Shown here in pieces: positions 1 to 9,260 of a stretch of 29,485 bases of DNA. The stretch is taken from the NCBI GenBank assembly GCA_000151295.1, contig GG745340.1, forward strand, positions 700,253 to 729,737, in the 5' to 3' direction. The notes below the pieces were generated by a model. It did no database searches. It was not told where the DNA came from and saw only the letters and a program-made list of their open reading frames with translations. Origin of the DNA: Allomyces macrogynus ATCC 38327. Taxonomy: Eukaryota > Blastocladiomycota > Blastocladiomycetes > Blastocladiales > Blastocladiaceae. Numbering within the stretch: position 1 is the stretch's first letter; each line of letters begins with the position of its first letter. The translations under genes were made by a program, and so were the position numbers.

Positions 1-2608
1 AGGCTTCGGTTCCAGTCGGCGGCAGCGCGACGGCGGCGCGACGCCACGTCTCGTCGTCGTGCAACGGGACGCAACACCGTCGGCGTCTCCGCGGCCTCGC
101 CTCGCTTCTGCCTCTGCGCCGCGCCGCCGCGCGCATCCGCTTCAGCCTGGGCGGCGAGCATCGCTCCCTCTCCGCGGCCCCCTCCGCATCGAGCCGTTCC
201 TGGGACGGCATCACCTCCACGACCCCCATCCACTTATCCTTGCCCGGCACGAGCGGCGGCGTCATATTGCGCAGCAACGGCCACGCGATCGGCTTGAACC
301 ACGCGTGCGACTTGATTTCCATGGCGCCGTGCCGGAACCCGAGCCGTTTCGTCTCGTTTTTCGCCAACAGCCGGCGCATCAATCCCTTGGCCGCATTCGA
401 CACGGGCGGCGTCGTGGCCGTGACCGGGAACTCGACTTCCTGCTGCAAGATGTTCGTGAAGGTCGCGTTGCGGTTCTTGCCCTTGAACGGCGTGCGCCCG
501 TAGAGCAATTCGTACGCGAGCACGCCAACGGTCCACCAGTCGACGGCGGCCGTGTGCCCCGCACCTTCGATGATTTCCGGGGCGAGGTACTCTTCGGTCC
601 CAACAAACGACGAGCACCGGTACCCGCGGACGAACGTGTCGGTGTCGGGCTGCTCGGCGGGGGTCGCGGCCACCCAGCTGCCGAGAAGAGAGCGACGGTG
701 GTGCTGGGTGGTCAAGGACGGCGTGGGCGGCGGGGAACTCGTTTGGTAGACGCCGTCGACGGCCTTCTTGGAGAGGTCGAAGTCGGTCAGCTTGATGTGG
801 CCGGTCGCATGTAGGAGAATGTTTTCTGAGGGAAAATCGAAGCAGAGCGTTCGTTAGTCGGCGATTCACGCGGCACGATAAAGCAAATGTCAATGTACCA
901 GGCTTGAGGTCGCGGTAAATGTACCCGTTCATGTGCAGGTACTCGAGCGCGAGCACGACCTCGGCGACGTAGAACCGTACTTCGTCCTCGCGCAGGCACC
1001 GGCCGGGCCGCGACTGCAAGGCTCGGAAAAACTCGCCGCCGACGCAATACTCGAGGCAAAAGTAAATGTTGCGCGCGGTCTGGAAGCTGTGGTACATGGT
1101 AACGAGGAACGGGTGGTTCGACGCCGACTACAGTTCACGGGGGAGAACGGGCGTCAGGTTGGGGGGGGGGGGGGGGGAAGCGAAAAACCGAGCGCTTCAA
1201 AACGGGGGAGGACATACCAGGGTTTCGTGCTCGGTCAGGAGGCCTGCAGTTTCCCTCGCTTGGAGCATTTCCGCCTTGGACAAGACTGGGGAAAGGTGGG
1301 ATGGCGCGATGCGCTCGCGTTAGCATCAAAAGTCCGCATTTTCGATCCCCACGCCGATCAGGCGCACCAGAACCACCATCGCGCGGCCCAAAAACCGATG
1401 GAGAACCGCAAAAACGTACCCTTCATCGCGTACAGAACTTTTGAGTGTTTGCGGCGAACGAGGTACACTTTCCCGACGTCGCCCTTGCCGAGCAGGCGGA
1501 TCTTGACGAAGTGTTCGGGCCCGACCACACTCGGCGAGATTTTGCGCACCGACGCGTTGGAATAGCTCGGACGCATCCGGAAAAAGTAATCCGGCACGCC
1601 TGGGACCGGTGCGGGCGCTGGCGCAAACGGCCGCGGTACGCCTGCGGGGAGCGAGTACCGGTCGCCTGGCACATGAGCGGATCGCGAGCGGAACAAACGC
1701 GCAGCTGACCCGGGTTCGTCGTCATCGTTGCTTCCAGGCATCGGCAGCGGGTCGATCAGCGGGGAGACCGACTCCGGGTGCGATGCGACAGGTGGAGGAA
1801 GCGATCGGCGCCAAGCGGCCGGACCCGGTTGCGGCGGAGAAAAGGGTGCAAGAAGACGCGAATGCCGTGGAACGGTTGGAGTTGCCGAAGACGCGGGCGA
1901 GACGGGACGGTCGGCATGGTCGCCGGCATCGGGTTGGCCGGTCGGCGAATGCACTTGCAGCGTCGGTGTGGGCGGCGGGTCATTGGTCGTGGGACTTGCG
2001 GGAGACTGCTGTGCGTGCGCGCGCGGCAGCGTCGTGAGCGCGGCGACGGTTAGCGACGGCGCAAACGCGGGTAAGGGCGGGCGCGAAGAAGCATCGGCGG
2101 TAGCGGCAGCGGGCGCGGTCGAGACTGACGACTCGGAAGTCGACAGCGACATGGTCGGGTGAAGAGCGCGTGCCGGTGCCTGGGCGGGTTTGTCGGGCGA
2201 CGGCGTGGGCAGAAAGTGGTCGCGCAGGTAGGCGGTGAAGCGCTTGAGCGACTTGGACCGGACAGCCGACGAGTTCGTGTCGCTCGGCGGGCGCGCATTC
2301 GCCGACGCAGGGACGGGCGGCATGTCTTCGGATGGTGAAGCCGAGGGCGCGGGTGAGGGAGGGTGGTGGTCGGGTGCGGCGTGCGCTTGCGTAGAGTTGT
2401 GGTTGCCGCCGTCGTCGTTGGCGTTGCTTGCGTCGTGCACGACAACAGCAGGCGCGTCAATGGAGGGATCGTCGGGCTCGGCGGCAGCGGGAGCGTGCGC
2501 GGCAGGGTCCATGGCCGGCGGCTTGGGCCGCGCGCGCTCGCGGGGCCGAATGCAGCAGGTGGTCACGGCGGGAGAGGAGGGCGCGAGGCGGGTGCTGTCG
2601 TCTGCCAT
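1..2608 (-). CDS. FPK1: AGC-family Ser/Thr protein kinase, FPK1/KIN82/NRC-2 (flippase kinase) type; 3' end outside the window
   Basis: Proposed exons on the minus strand are 2608-1420, 1285-1218, 1127-899 and 825 to beyond base 1, all with GT/AG introns that keep frame. The first ATG giving a plausible N-terminus is at 2608 ([10 protein letters not shown]). About 365 residues of Ser/Pro/Ala-rich, probably disordered sequence precede the kinase domain. Visible motifs are the glycine loop [17 protein letters not shown]-type AMK (K396), an alpha-C glutamate in TEHETL, YRDLKPEN (Asp492), and DFD (510-512) in place of DFG. A roughly 50-residue activation-segment insert follows, then [23 protein letters not shown] and [18 protein letters not shown], the long insert and the GKNRNATF stretch are typical of the fungal FPK1/NRC-2 and phototropin-like kinases. 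In yeast these kinases phosphorylate aminophospholipid flippases at the plasma membrane. The C-terminal Arg-rich stretch encoded by about bases 1-220 is open but unlike the family, so a further intron there is possible. Family assignment is firm; the exact N-terminus is less sure. Confidence 0.92.
1128..1217 (-). repeat. Kinase intron 2 containing an uninterrupted 17-base G run (C run on the coding strand)
   Basis: Bases 1161-1177 are 17 consecutive G on the plus strand. The run lies in the second intron of the kinase gene, about 30 nt before its TAG acceptor. In the transcript it is a C17 tract in the place of a polypyrimidine tract. Such a run is prone to length polymorphism and to sequencing or assembly error. 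Confidence 0.85.
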
Positions 2609-3256
2609 GCTGGGCGTGCAAGCGATGGTGGTGCGTGGTGGTGGTGCGTGGGTGGTGGTGCGCGCCGTGGTGGAGGCCTCGCGCGCCGGCGAGCTTACGG
2701 CACGCACACACGTTGCGCCGCATAACGTTGCCTGAGCAAGCGGCCACTGCCTGCGCTTGGTGCGGTTGCGCGCCCCGACGGGACGGGGCGCGGAGCGTGG
2801 CGCTCCGGTGCCGAATAGCCACTGATTATGCCAAATAACATCATCAGCGATATATCCGCTCGTTCCCGCTGCACGCGCGTCCTCTCTCTGCACCACGCCA
2901 GCGCTTTCTTCTCTTCTCCTTCATTTCTCCTCTCGCCCATCCTCCACGCCGACACCTGCCGCCCTGTATCCCGCCGCGCCGCGCACCAAGACTCGCTGCA
3001 TTCCACTCCTCGGTCAACCTGCTGCCCGCCCGTGCCGACGCCGCCGCACCGCCGCCAGCACCAACACCAACTCCGACTTGCCCGGCCGACATCAACACGG
3101 CCCTCCGTTCGGCACCGACGCCTGCTAACGAGCCCCCGCGCACCCAAATTGCCATCGACTGCACTATTCAACCAGAAATCACGCTCGCCGGCCATTCTCC
3201 GCCCACCACCAACACCGCGCTCGCGCGCCACAAGACGACCGGCTGCCGCTTCCGCC
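2609..3256. other. Divergent intergenic/promoter region between the kinase and DCP2
   Basis: A 648-bp spacer separates two head-to-head start codons. It holds an AT-richer patch near 2820-2857, including GATATATCC at 2849-2857. A CT-rich stretch at about 2880-2945 resembles a fungal 5' leader for DCP2. Open frames run through it on both strands, but their composition is low-complexity and no family is recognisable. I read them as untranslated leader. The promoter elements themselves are not proven. Confidence 0.5.
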
Positions 3257-5118
3257 ATGACCTTCTCCAATCTCTCCCTTTCCGAAGTCCTCGACGACTT
3301 GGGATCCCGCTTCATCATCAACGTACCCGACGAGGAACTCGCGTCGATTGAGCGCATCTGCTTCCAAATCGAGCAGGCGCACTGGTACTACGAGGACTTT
3401 GTCCGCGAAGAGAACCCGCGCCTGCCCTCGTTCTCGCTCAAGAGCTTTTGTCAACAATATACGTACTGTCCACGGCCGGCGCTCGCTTGGCTGTCTTGCT
3501 CTGCGTCCACGGGCCTAACCAACCCCGCTTTCGCCGAATCTCCACTCTTCAAGCACTGCCCGCTGCTGCACGAATGGGCCGAGGTGCACGAAAAGGCCTT
3601 CGACGATTTTATGAAGTACAAGTTCCGCGTGCCCGTCTGCGGCGCCATTGTCATCAACGAGGACCTCGACCAGGTCTTGCTCGTCAAGGGATGGAACTCG
3701 CGCAACTGGACGTTTCCGCGCGGCAAGATCAACAAGGGCGAAAAGGAACTCAAATGCGCCGTGCGCGAGGTCGGTTCGCATTGCTCTGTGCGCCCATCCC
3801 GTCGATCCGACTAACCGTCGACCAACCAACCAACCAACCTCTCGCGCAGGTCATGGAGGAAGTCGGCTTTGACGTGACCCCGTACCTCGTCACGACCAAC
3901 CACCCGCCATCCAATGCAAGCCTCGACGTGAACGAGCCCGACCACATGGAAATCACCATCAAGGAACAGCGCCTGCGGCTGTACATCGTCACGGGTGTCC
4001 CGAACTCGACGCACTTCGAGACGCGCACGCGCAAGGAAATCTCGCAAATCGGCTGGCACTACCTGTCGGATCTGCCGGGCTTCTCCACCAAAAAGACGCA
4101 CCACGACGCATCGTCGTCGACCAAGAAAAAGAACCACTACTACATGCTCGTGCCCTTCATGACGGGCCTGCGCAAGTGGCTCAACAAGCGCCGCAAACAC
4201 TTGCGCAAGCGGCCCGTCGTCGACGACTCCGAGTACGACACGGAACCGCCCATGCACCGCGCCGTGAGCCCGCCCGCCGCGATCGCTGCCGCCGACGCGT
4301 CGCTGCAGCTCAAACAGTTGCTCGGGATCGGCGCCCCGCGGCCGACCTCGCCGCCTCCCGCGGCGCCCGCGATCTCGGCGCACGCCGCGTCGATGGACCT
4401 CAAGGGCCTGCTCGGGATCGGCGGTGCTCGCGCAGCCACACCGGCGACCGCTGTGGACACCCTCCCGACCCCGCCGCGGCCCACCGACGGCGGTGGGTAC
4501 TCGAGCAGCGGGGCCGCCAGTGGGCGTAGCGCGCACGCGTCGCCGAGCCCGGCGCCGCTCCTGCCGCCGGGGATCGTGCACCCTCCGGTGGCCATGGCCG
4601 ACCCGCTCGAGCCGCCGTACCTCCCGCATCCCGCGCACGTCCATGCGCACCCGAATGGGTTTGCGTATTTTCCGGGCTACGCGCCGCCGCCGCTCGCGAC
4701 CCCCGCCATGTCGCCGACCGCGGGCGTGTTGCGGCCGCCGATGGGCGTGCCCCACGCGGCCGTGCCGTTCCGACCACCGTCGACGGTGGCTGCGGCTTCC
4801 GTGCCAGCTGCGGCGGTGGCGCCGCGCGTCCCTTCGCCCACGGTCATCAAGCCGCTCGCGTCGCCCGTGATCCCGCGGCCGACCGCGGCAGCGGCGCCGG
4901 CACCGACGTCGACCAAGGCGCGCGGGTTGCTGGAGCTAATCAATTTCGGAGCAACTGCGGCCAAGCCTGCGCCCGTGGGGAAGCCAAGCCCGGCCTTGTC
5001 AACTGTCTCGCCCGACGGTGGAGCGACGAGGTCGAATCCTTCGGCCGACACGGCGGCGGCGCACCCGTGGCTCGTGTTCCAGTTTGACCGCGCGCGGCTC
5101 GTGTCGTGTTTTGATTAG
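3257..5118 (+). CDS. DCP2: mRNA-decapping enzyme subunit Dcp2 (Nudix hydrolase)
   Basis: The enzyme removes the m7GDP cap from mRNA in cytoplasmic decay complexes and P-bodies. Proposed exons are 3257-3458, 3546-3769 and 3850-5118, giving 564 residues. The start ATG at 3257 begins MTFSNLSLSEVLDDLGSRFI, matching the Dcp2 N-terminal regulatory domain (Box A). Then come RYK-like MKYKFRVPVCGAI and a perfect Nudix box from Gly127, GKINKGEKE...REVMEEVGFD, with the signature G-x5-E-x7-RE-x2-EE-x-G; E142, E145 and E146 are the expected metal ligands. Box B is at KKKNHYYMLVPF. The second intron (3770-3849) is ordinary GT/AG and splits the Nudix box. The first (3459-3545) looks AT-AC; without it a 29-residue insert would interrupt a conserved helix. 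The approximately 340-residue Pro/Ala-rich tail carries three leucine motifs: LKQLLGIG near 297, LKGLLGIG near 325 and ARGLLELINFG near 499. These resemble the helical leucine-rich motifs that recruit Edc3 and other decay factors. The protein ends with a hydrophobic/aromatic segment around FQFD. Confidence 0.94.
3459..3545 (+). other. DCP2: Candidate AT-AC intron in DCP2
   Basis: The stretch starts ATACGTACTG and ends TCTCCAC. It is 87 nt long, stop-free in frame, and contains a branch-point-like CCTAAC at about 3514-3519. No GT/AG pair in the region keeps the frame: the only AG after the candidate donors, at 3552-3553, gives a frameshift with GTACTG. Removing ATACGT...AC joins FCQQ directly to FFKHCPLL, the spacing seen in other Dcp2 proteins. 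The donor equals the locally favoured GTACGT with the first G changed to A. The alternative is a genuine 29-residue insertion. Confidence 0.5.
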
Positions 5119-6002
5119 AGCGGTTGAGCTGAGCTGAGCTGCGCCTTGTGGCCATCGTGCTCGTCGTCAGTCTCGACATCGGCGTTGACGTGCCCTTTGC
5201 CTGCGTCCCGCTCTCGGCCTTGGTGGTAGACCGATTTCCCTCCCCCCATCTCTCCCCCTCTTCGCCTGCCCTAGTATCGGGCAGCGCTTGTACACCCTCT
5301 CCACCCCGTCTCCCTCTCTCTTCTCTCCAGCGAGGGCAGTGTGCCTCTGCGCGTCTTATATTAACGCGGAGTAAAGAGGAAAACTGTTCTTGCGCATCAT
5401 CGTTAAGTGTCTCCGGTTCAAGACCCCGTCAAGTCGCTCGACACTCGCCTGCTGTCAGCAGGCCGCGCTCTGAAACGCATCCAGAGCGACGACACTCGCA
5501 CGACTCATTGGGAAGGGAAAAATGGAGGAAATGAGATGCGAGTGGGGCAAGGGCGCGAACACCGGCAAAGACGGGCGCGCGTCGCGCCAATTGTTCATCG
5601 CAAAGGGCCGTGGGACCCGATCTGTCGCCGCGTGATACGATCAGCTGGGTGCGCACACCATGGCGTCGTGGCCCGACCACTCAACCGTGGATGACCTACG
5701 CAAATGACTTCCGCAAATGGCCGCCGTTGAGCTGCTGACCGACGGGTCGACGGGCTCGCCCATGGCGAGAAAATTAGGCCTTCGTCACCCACCCCCACAG
5801 TCGAGTCGGCAGGCCGTAGAAAAGGACCGCTCCCCCGTGGCCATCTAGGATCTTCTCCGGCTCTCTCTCTCGGTTCATCCGATATTTGGTCAAGCTCGCT
5901 GTGGTCGTGGCCGCCCAAGTCCGCGTCATTAACACCCGCGCCCCGCTTCCACCCTCCGCCGCGCGACCTGCCAGCGCCCCCATCTGCGGCCAGCTGCTGC
6001 TC

Positions 6003-6039
<37 letters not shown>

Positions 6040-6236
6040 AGAACCCCCTGCACGGTCCGCCGTTGCAGCTCTGCCCGCCCGTTTCCGCGGCGCACCAGCG
6101 CCCCGCTGAAGAACCCCCGTCGCGCGCATCGACGCTTCGTCCACGCTTGTCTCCATAAACCCAAGCCCAAGCACCCACGCATCCCGTCCCTTCCAAGATT
6201 GCATCCCTCCCCCTTCTCTCTTCACCCCCATTGCCC
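5119..6236. other. Intergenic region and leader of the fungalysin gene
   Basis: About 1.1 kb lies between DCP2 and the peptidase gene. It starts with a short GAGCT tandem (5128-5141) just after the DCP2 stop, followed by CT-rich sequence at 5240-5330. Open frames of up to 198 codons on the minus strand are low-complexity and resemble no family. I see no gene here. Confidence 0.5.
6004..6039 (+). repeat. (CGT)12 trinucleotide microsatellite
   Basis: There are twelve perfect copies of CGT, about 200 bp upstream of the fungalysin start codon. The run is probably in the promoter or 5' leader. It would read as poly-Asp or poly-Thr only in antisense frames that I do not consider genes. Confidence 0.95.
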
Positions 6237-8531
6237 ATGGATTCGACTCGGTCGACTTCGCGGCCAGCCCGCCGCCACCGCCGCCAGCCCCGCACGTCGT
6301 CGGCGCGCACGCTCGCGCAACTGCTCGTCGCCGTCTTCGTTCTTGTACAGCTAACCTGCTCCAGCACCACCGCCTATCCGACCCGGCGCGCCGCGACGCC
6401 GTCGACAACCTCGCACCTCTACGCGCCCGCGCGCAAGTCGTTTGGCCCGGCGCTCACGCACGCGACCTACCGGCACGCGCTCCCGCGCCGTCCCGGGACC
6501 GCCAACAATGTCGCAACGGGCGCGCTCGAGTACCTGACGCCCGTGTCCGGCGCGCCGGCGGGCGAGATTGCCGCGGCGTTTGTCGCGGCGACGGTGGGCG
6601 TGCCCGTCGACGAGGTGGTCGTCATGGCAAGCCATCGGTCGGAACACACGGGGGTCTCGCACGTCTACTTACGCCAGGTCAAGGGCGGGGTCGAGGTCGC
6701 GAATGCCGATGCGAATGTGAACATTGACCGGTACGTTTGTGGCGGGGTCGAAGGTGTGATGGATGAGGTGATGCCGGTTGTTGCGGACAGAGGAAACTGA
6801 CGATTTGCTGTGTTTGGCGGCTTAAGGCTCGGTCGCGTCATCAGCTACGGCGAGGCGTTCTTCCGCGGGTCCGTGCCGACCGCGCCGTCGTTGGTCGCGG
6901 TGGCCGAGACGGCGGCGCCGCTCCAGCTGCACCAGGCAGGCAACGGCGCGCAGCACGCGTCCAGCCCGACCGCCGTCGACTCCGCGACGTCCGCTGTCAA
7001 GATCGACCCGGTCGCCGGGTACCACGCGCTGCTGCGGCACCTCGGCATGCACGACGCCGTTGCGCAAACCAGCGCCGCCGCGTTCCGGCTTGACCCGGCC
7101 ATGAGCACGACCACGTCCACCAAGCACAAGCTGTTCCGCGGCACGATCGCGCGGCCGGCCCACGCCGAGTCGGACGTGGTCGTCGGCATGACCTACCTGC
7201 AGACGTCGTCGACGTCGGCCAAGCTCGTCTACGAGTACGAGGTGGAGCTGCGCGACAACTGGTACCATGCGCACGTGTGCGCGGCAACCGGCGCCGTCGA
7301 GTCGCTCGTTGACTGGGTCGCCGACGCAGCCAGCTACGAGGTCTACCCGATTGGTGTCAACGACCCGGACGACGGGGACCGCGTGCGCGTCAAGCGGCCC
7401 GAACTCGTGCGCGCATCGCCCGACGGGTGGCATTCGGACCGTACAACGATCGGCAACAATGTGATCGCGCAGGAGAACCTGAGCGGCAAGGCTGATGCGT
7501 TGCTCAAGGAGGGTGAGCTGAGCGCAGCGTATCGCCCGCGGTCCGGCCACAAGCTGCACTTCCACTACGACATCGATTTCGCCAAGAACCCGAAGTCCTA
7601 CCTCGACGCATCGATCACGCAGCTCTTCTACATGAACAACATGCTGCACGACCTCTTCTACGCGTACGGGTTCACGGAGAACGCCGGCAACTTCCAAGCC
7701 GACAATTTTGGCCGCGGGGGAGTGGCTGGTGACCCTGTGGTCGCGTTCGCGCAAGATGGGTCCGGCTACAACAACGCGAACTTTGCGACGCCGCCTGACG
7801 GCAAAAACGGCAAGATGCGCATGTATGTGTGGAACACGGTGGTGCCGAACCGCGACGGCGACCTCGAGAACGGAATTGTGATTCACGAGTTCGGCCACGG
7901 CGTCTCGAACCGGCTCACGGGCGGACCGCACAACTCCGGGTGCTTGGCGTGGGGCGAGTCGGGCGGCATGGGCGAAGGATGGGGCGACGTCTGGGCGACG
8001 ATCTTCCGGCACCGGTCGGCCGACCGCGCGCGACGCGACTACGGGCCCTGGCACATGGGCAAGTACGCGAACGGCGGAACGACTGGCATTCGCAAGTACC
8101 CCTACTCGGCCGACATGGACGTGAATCCGTCGACCTACTCGTTCCTGAACCACCAAGGGTACTGGGGCGTGCATGCCAAGGGCGAGGTCTGGGCGTCCAT
8201 CTTGCTCGAGGTCTACTGGAACCTGATCAACGACCTCGGGTGGACCGGCGACTGGAAGTCGGCGGCCGTCGACAAGGGGAACACGCTCTTTAACCAGCTC
8301 GTCGTCGATGGGCTCACGATGCAGCCGTGTCGCCCGACTTTCCTCGACGCGCGGTCAGCCATCTTGCAGGCCGAGGCGGTTCTCACGGGCGGCAGGCACG
8401 CGTGCGCCGTTTGGCGCGGGTTCGCGAAGCGCGGGCTCGGCGTCGACGCTCAACGGATCGCGGGCAAGAACCCGTGGGACGACGATACCCGGATCGATGG
8501 GTTCAGCGTCCCGGACGAGTGCCGCTCGTGA
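6237..8531 (+). CDS. Fungalysin-type extracellular zinc metallopeptidase (MEROPS M36)
   Basis: Proposed exons are 6237-6730 and 6827-8531 (intron GTACGT...AG, 96 nt), giving 732 residues. The in-frame TTG upstream is not a usable start, so the ATG at 6237 is taken (MDSTRSTSRP). An Arg-rich N-terminus precedes a hydrophobic segment at about 24-40 (LAQLLVAVFVLVQL), read as a signal peptide. The propeptide (FTP/PepSY type) includes NADANVNIDR joined across the intron to GRVISYG. The catalytic domain has LFYMNNMLHDLFYAYGF, then HEFGH (His518, Glu519, His522) and GEGWGD with Glu548, 30 residues after the first His as in characterised fungalysins. GYWGVHAKGEVWASIL follows. All zinc ligands and the general base are present, so an active secreted endopeptidase for nutrition or host-matrix digestion is expected. 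Length is in the range of family members. It is transcribed in the same direction as the CE4 gene downstream but 730 bp apart, so it is not co-transcribed in any obvious way. Confidence 0.95.
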
Positions 8532-9260
8532 TTCACGTCTCTATTTCGGCGGGTCTGTCGTCCACGCGCCGGTCGCGCACTGTTCCACGACGGTTTTTGG
8601 GAGTGCGCGTTGATGATGGCGCATGGCTGCGCTCCTGTTTGATTGCACACACACACTGCCACCACGCACACCAGTCAAATCCGTTCTCTTCCCTGTTCTC
8701 TCGCTGCCTCGTTTCGTTCGTTCGTCCTTCAACCATTGTCTGTCGCTGGCGTTTTCTTTTGTCATTCCGTTTGGTCTCCTTTGTGTTTGTCTTGCGCAAC
8801 GTCGCTGGCGAGCTGTACATTTCTTGCACAAAAATTGAACATCGTCATGCTGCCTCATCGTCTTTGAACCGGTTGCACGGCGAGTTGTGGTCTTGTCCTC
8901 CCGTGAAGCCTGGCGCCCTTCAACTCTCAGACCGCAAGCTGCTGGTCGTGGAGCGCGTGCACCGGCCATTTCATTTGGGGCGGGAGACACGGTGGGAGAC
9001 GCGTCGTGATTAAAGTCATAAACGCGCGGCACGAGCTTTGGGCAGGCCATTCCGTCCGCGTGCACCTCGAGGCCCACGAGCGCCCGCAACCCACCCACCG
9101 CGCGCCTAGTATAAAACGGGTGACCGACCCCGTCCCTCCTCCATTTCTCCGTCGCTTCGTGACTTTCCTCCCGATCGCCCTCTTTCGACTCGTCAACGAC
9201 TCTTGTCGCACTCGTTGCAACTGCTACTCTCGCTCAACACCCCCCTCCTTCTCATCCGTC
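8532..9260. other. Intergenic region upstream of the CE4 gene
   Basis: The first about 300 bp are T- and C-rich, as expected for the 3' untranslated region of the peptidase gene. The last about 150 bp carry a TATA element and a CT-rich leader for the next gene. No coding sequence is recognised. Confidence 0.5.
9110..9116 (+). promoter_or_regulatory. TATA box of the CE4 gene
   Basis: TATAAAA lies 145 bp upstream of the ATG at 9261 in otherwise GC-rich sequence. It is followed by a pyrimidine-rich leader (CCTCCTCCATTTCTCC...). Its position and context fit a core promoter. Confidence 0.6.

Noticed and set aside
3820..3840. AACC tandem copies in a DCP2 intron
   Set aside because: Only about four copies inside a normal 80-nt intron; too short to be telomeric or otherwise notable.
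3448..3849. Extension of DCP2 exon 3 frame upstream through 3448
   Set aside because: This is the shadow of exon 2 in another frame; the Nudix box is only complete after removing 3770-3849.
5411..5430. GGTTCAAGACC, resembling a tRNA T-loop
   Set aside because: The flanking bases do not pair as a T-stem and no acceptor or anticodon arm could be found around it.
6822..8174. 450-codon open frame on the minus strand opposite the fungalysin gene
   Set aside because: It is the shadow of a GC-rich, conserved coding frame; its product is Arg/Val-rich and has no recognisable domain.
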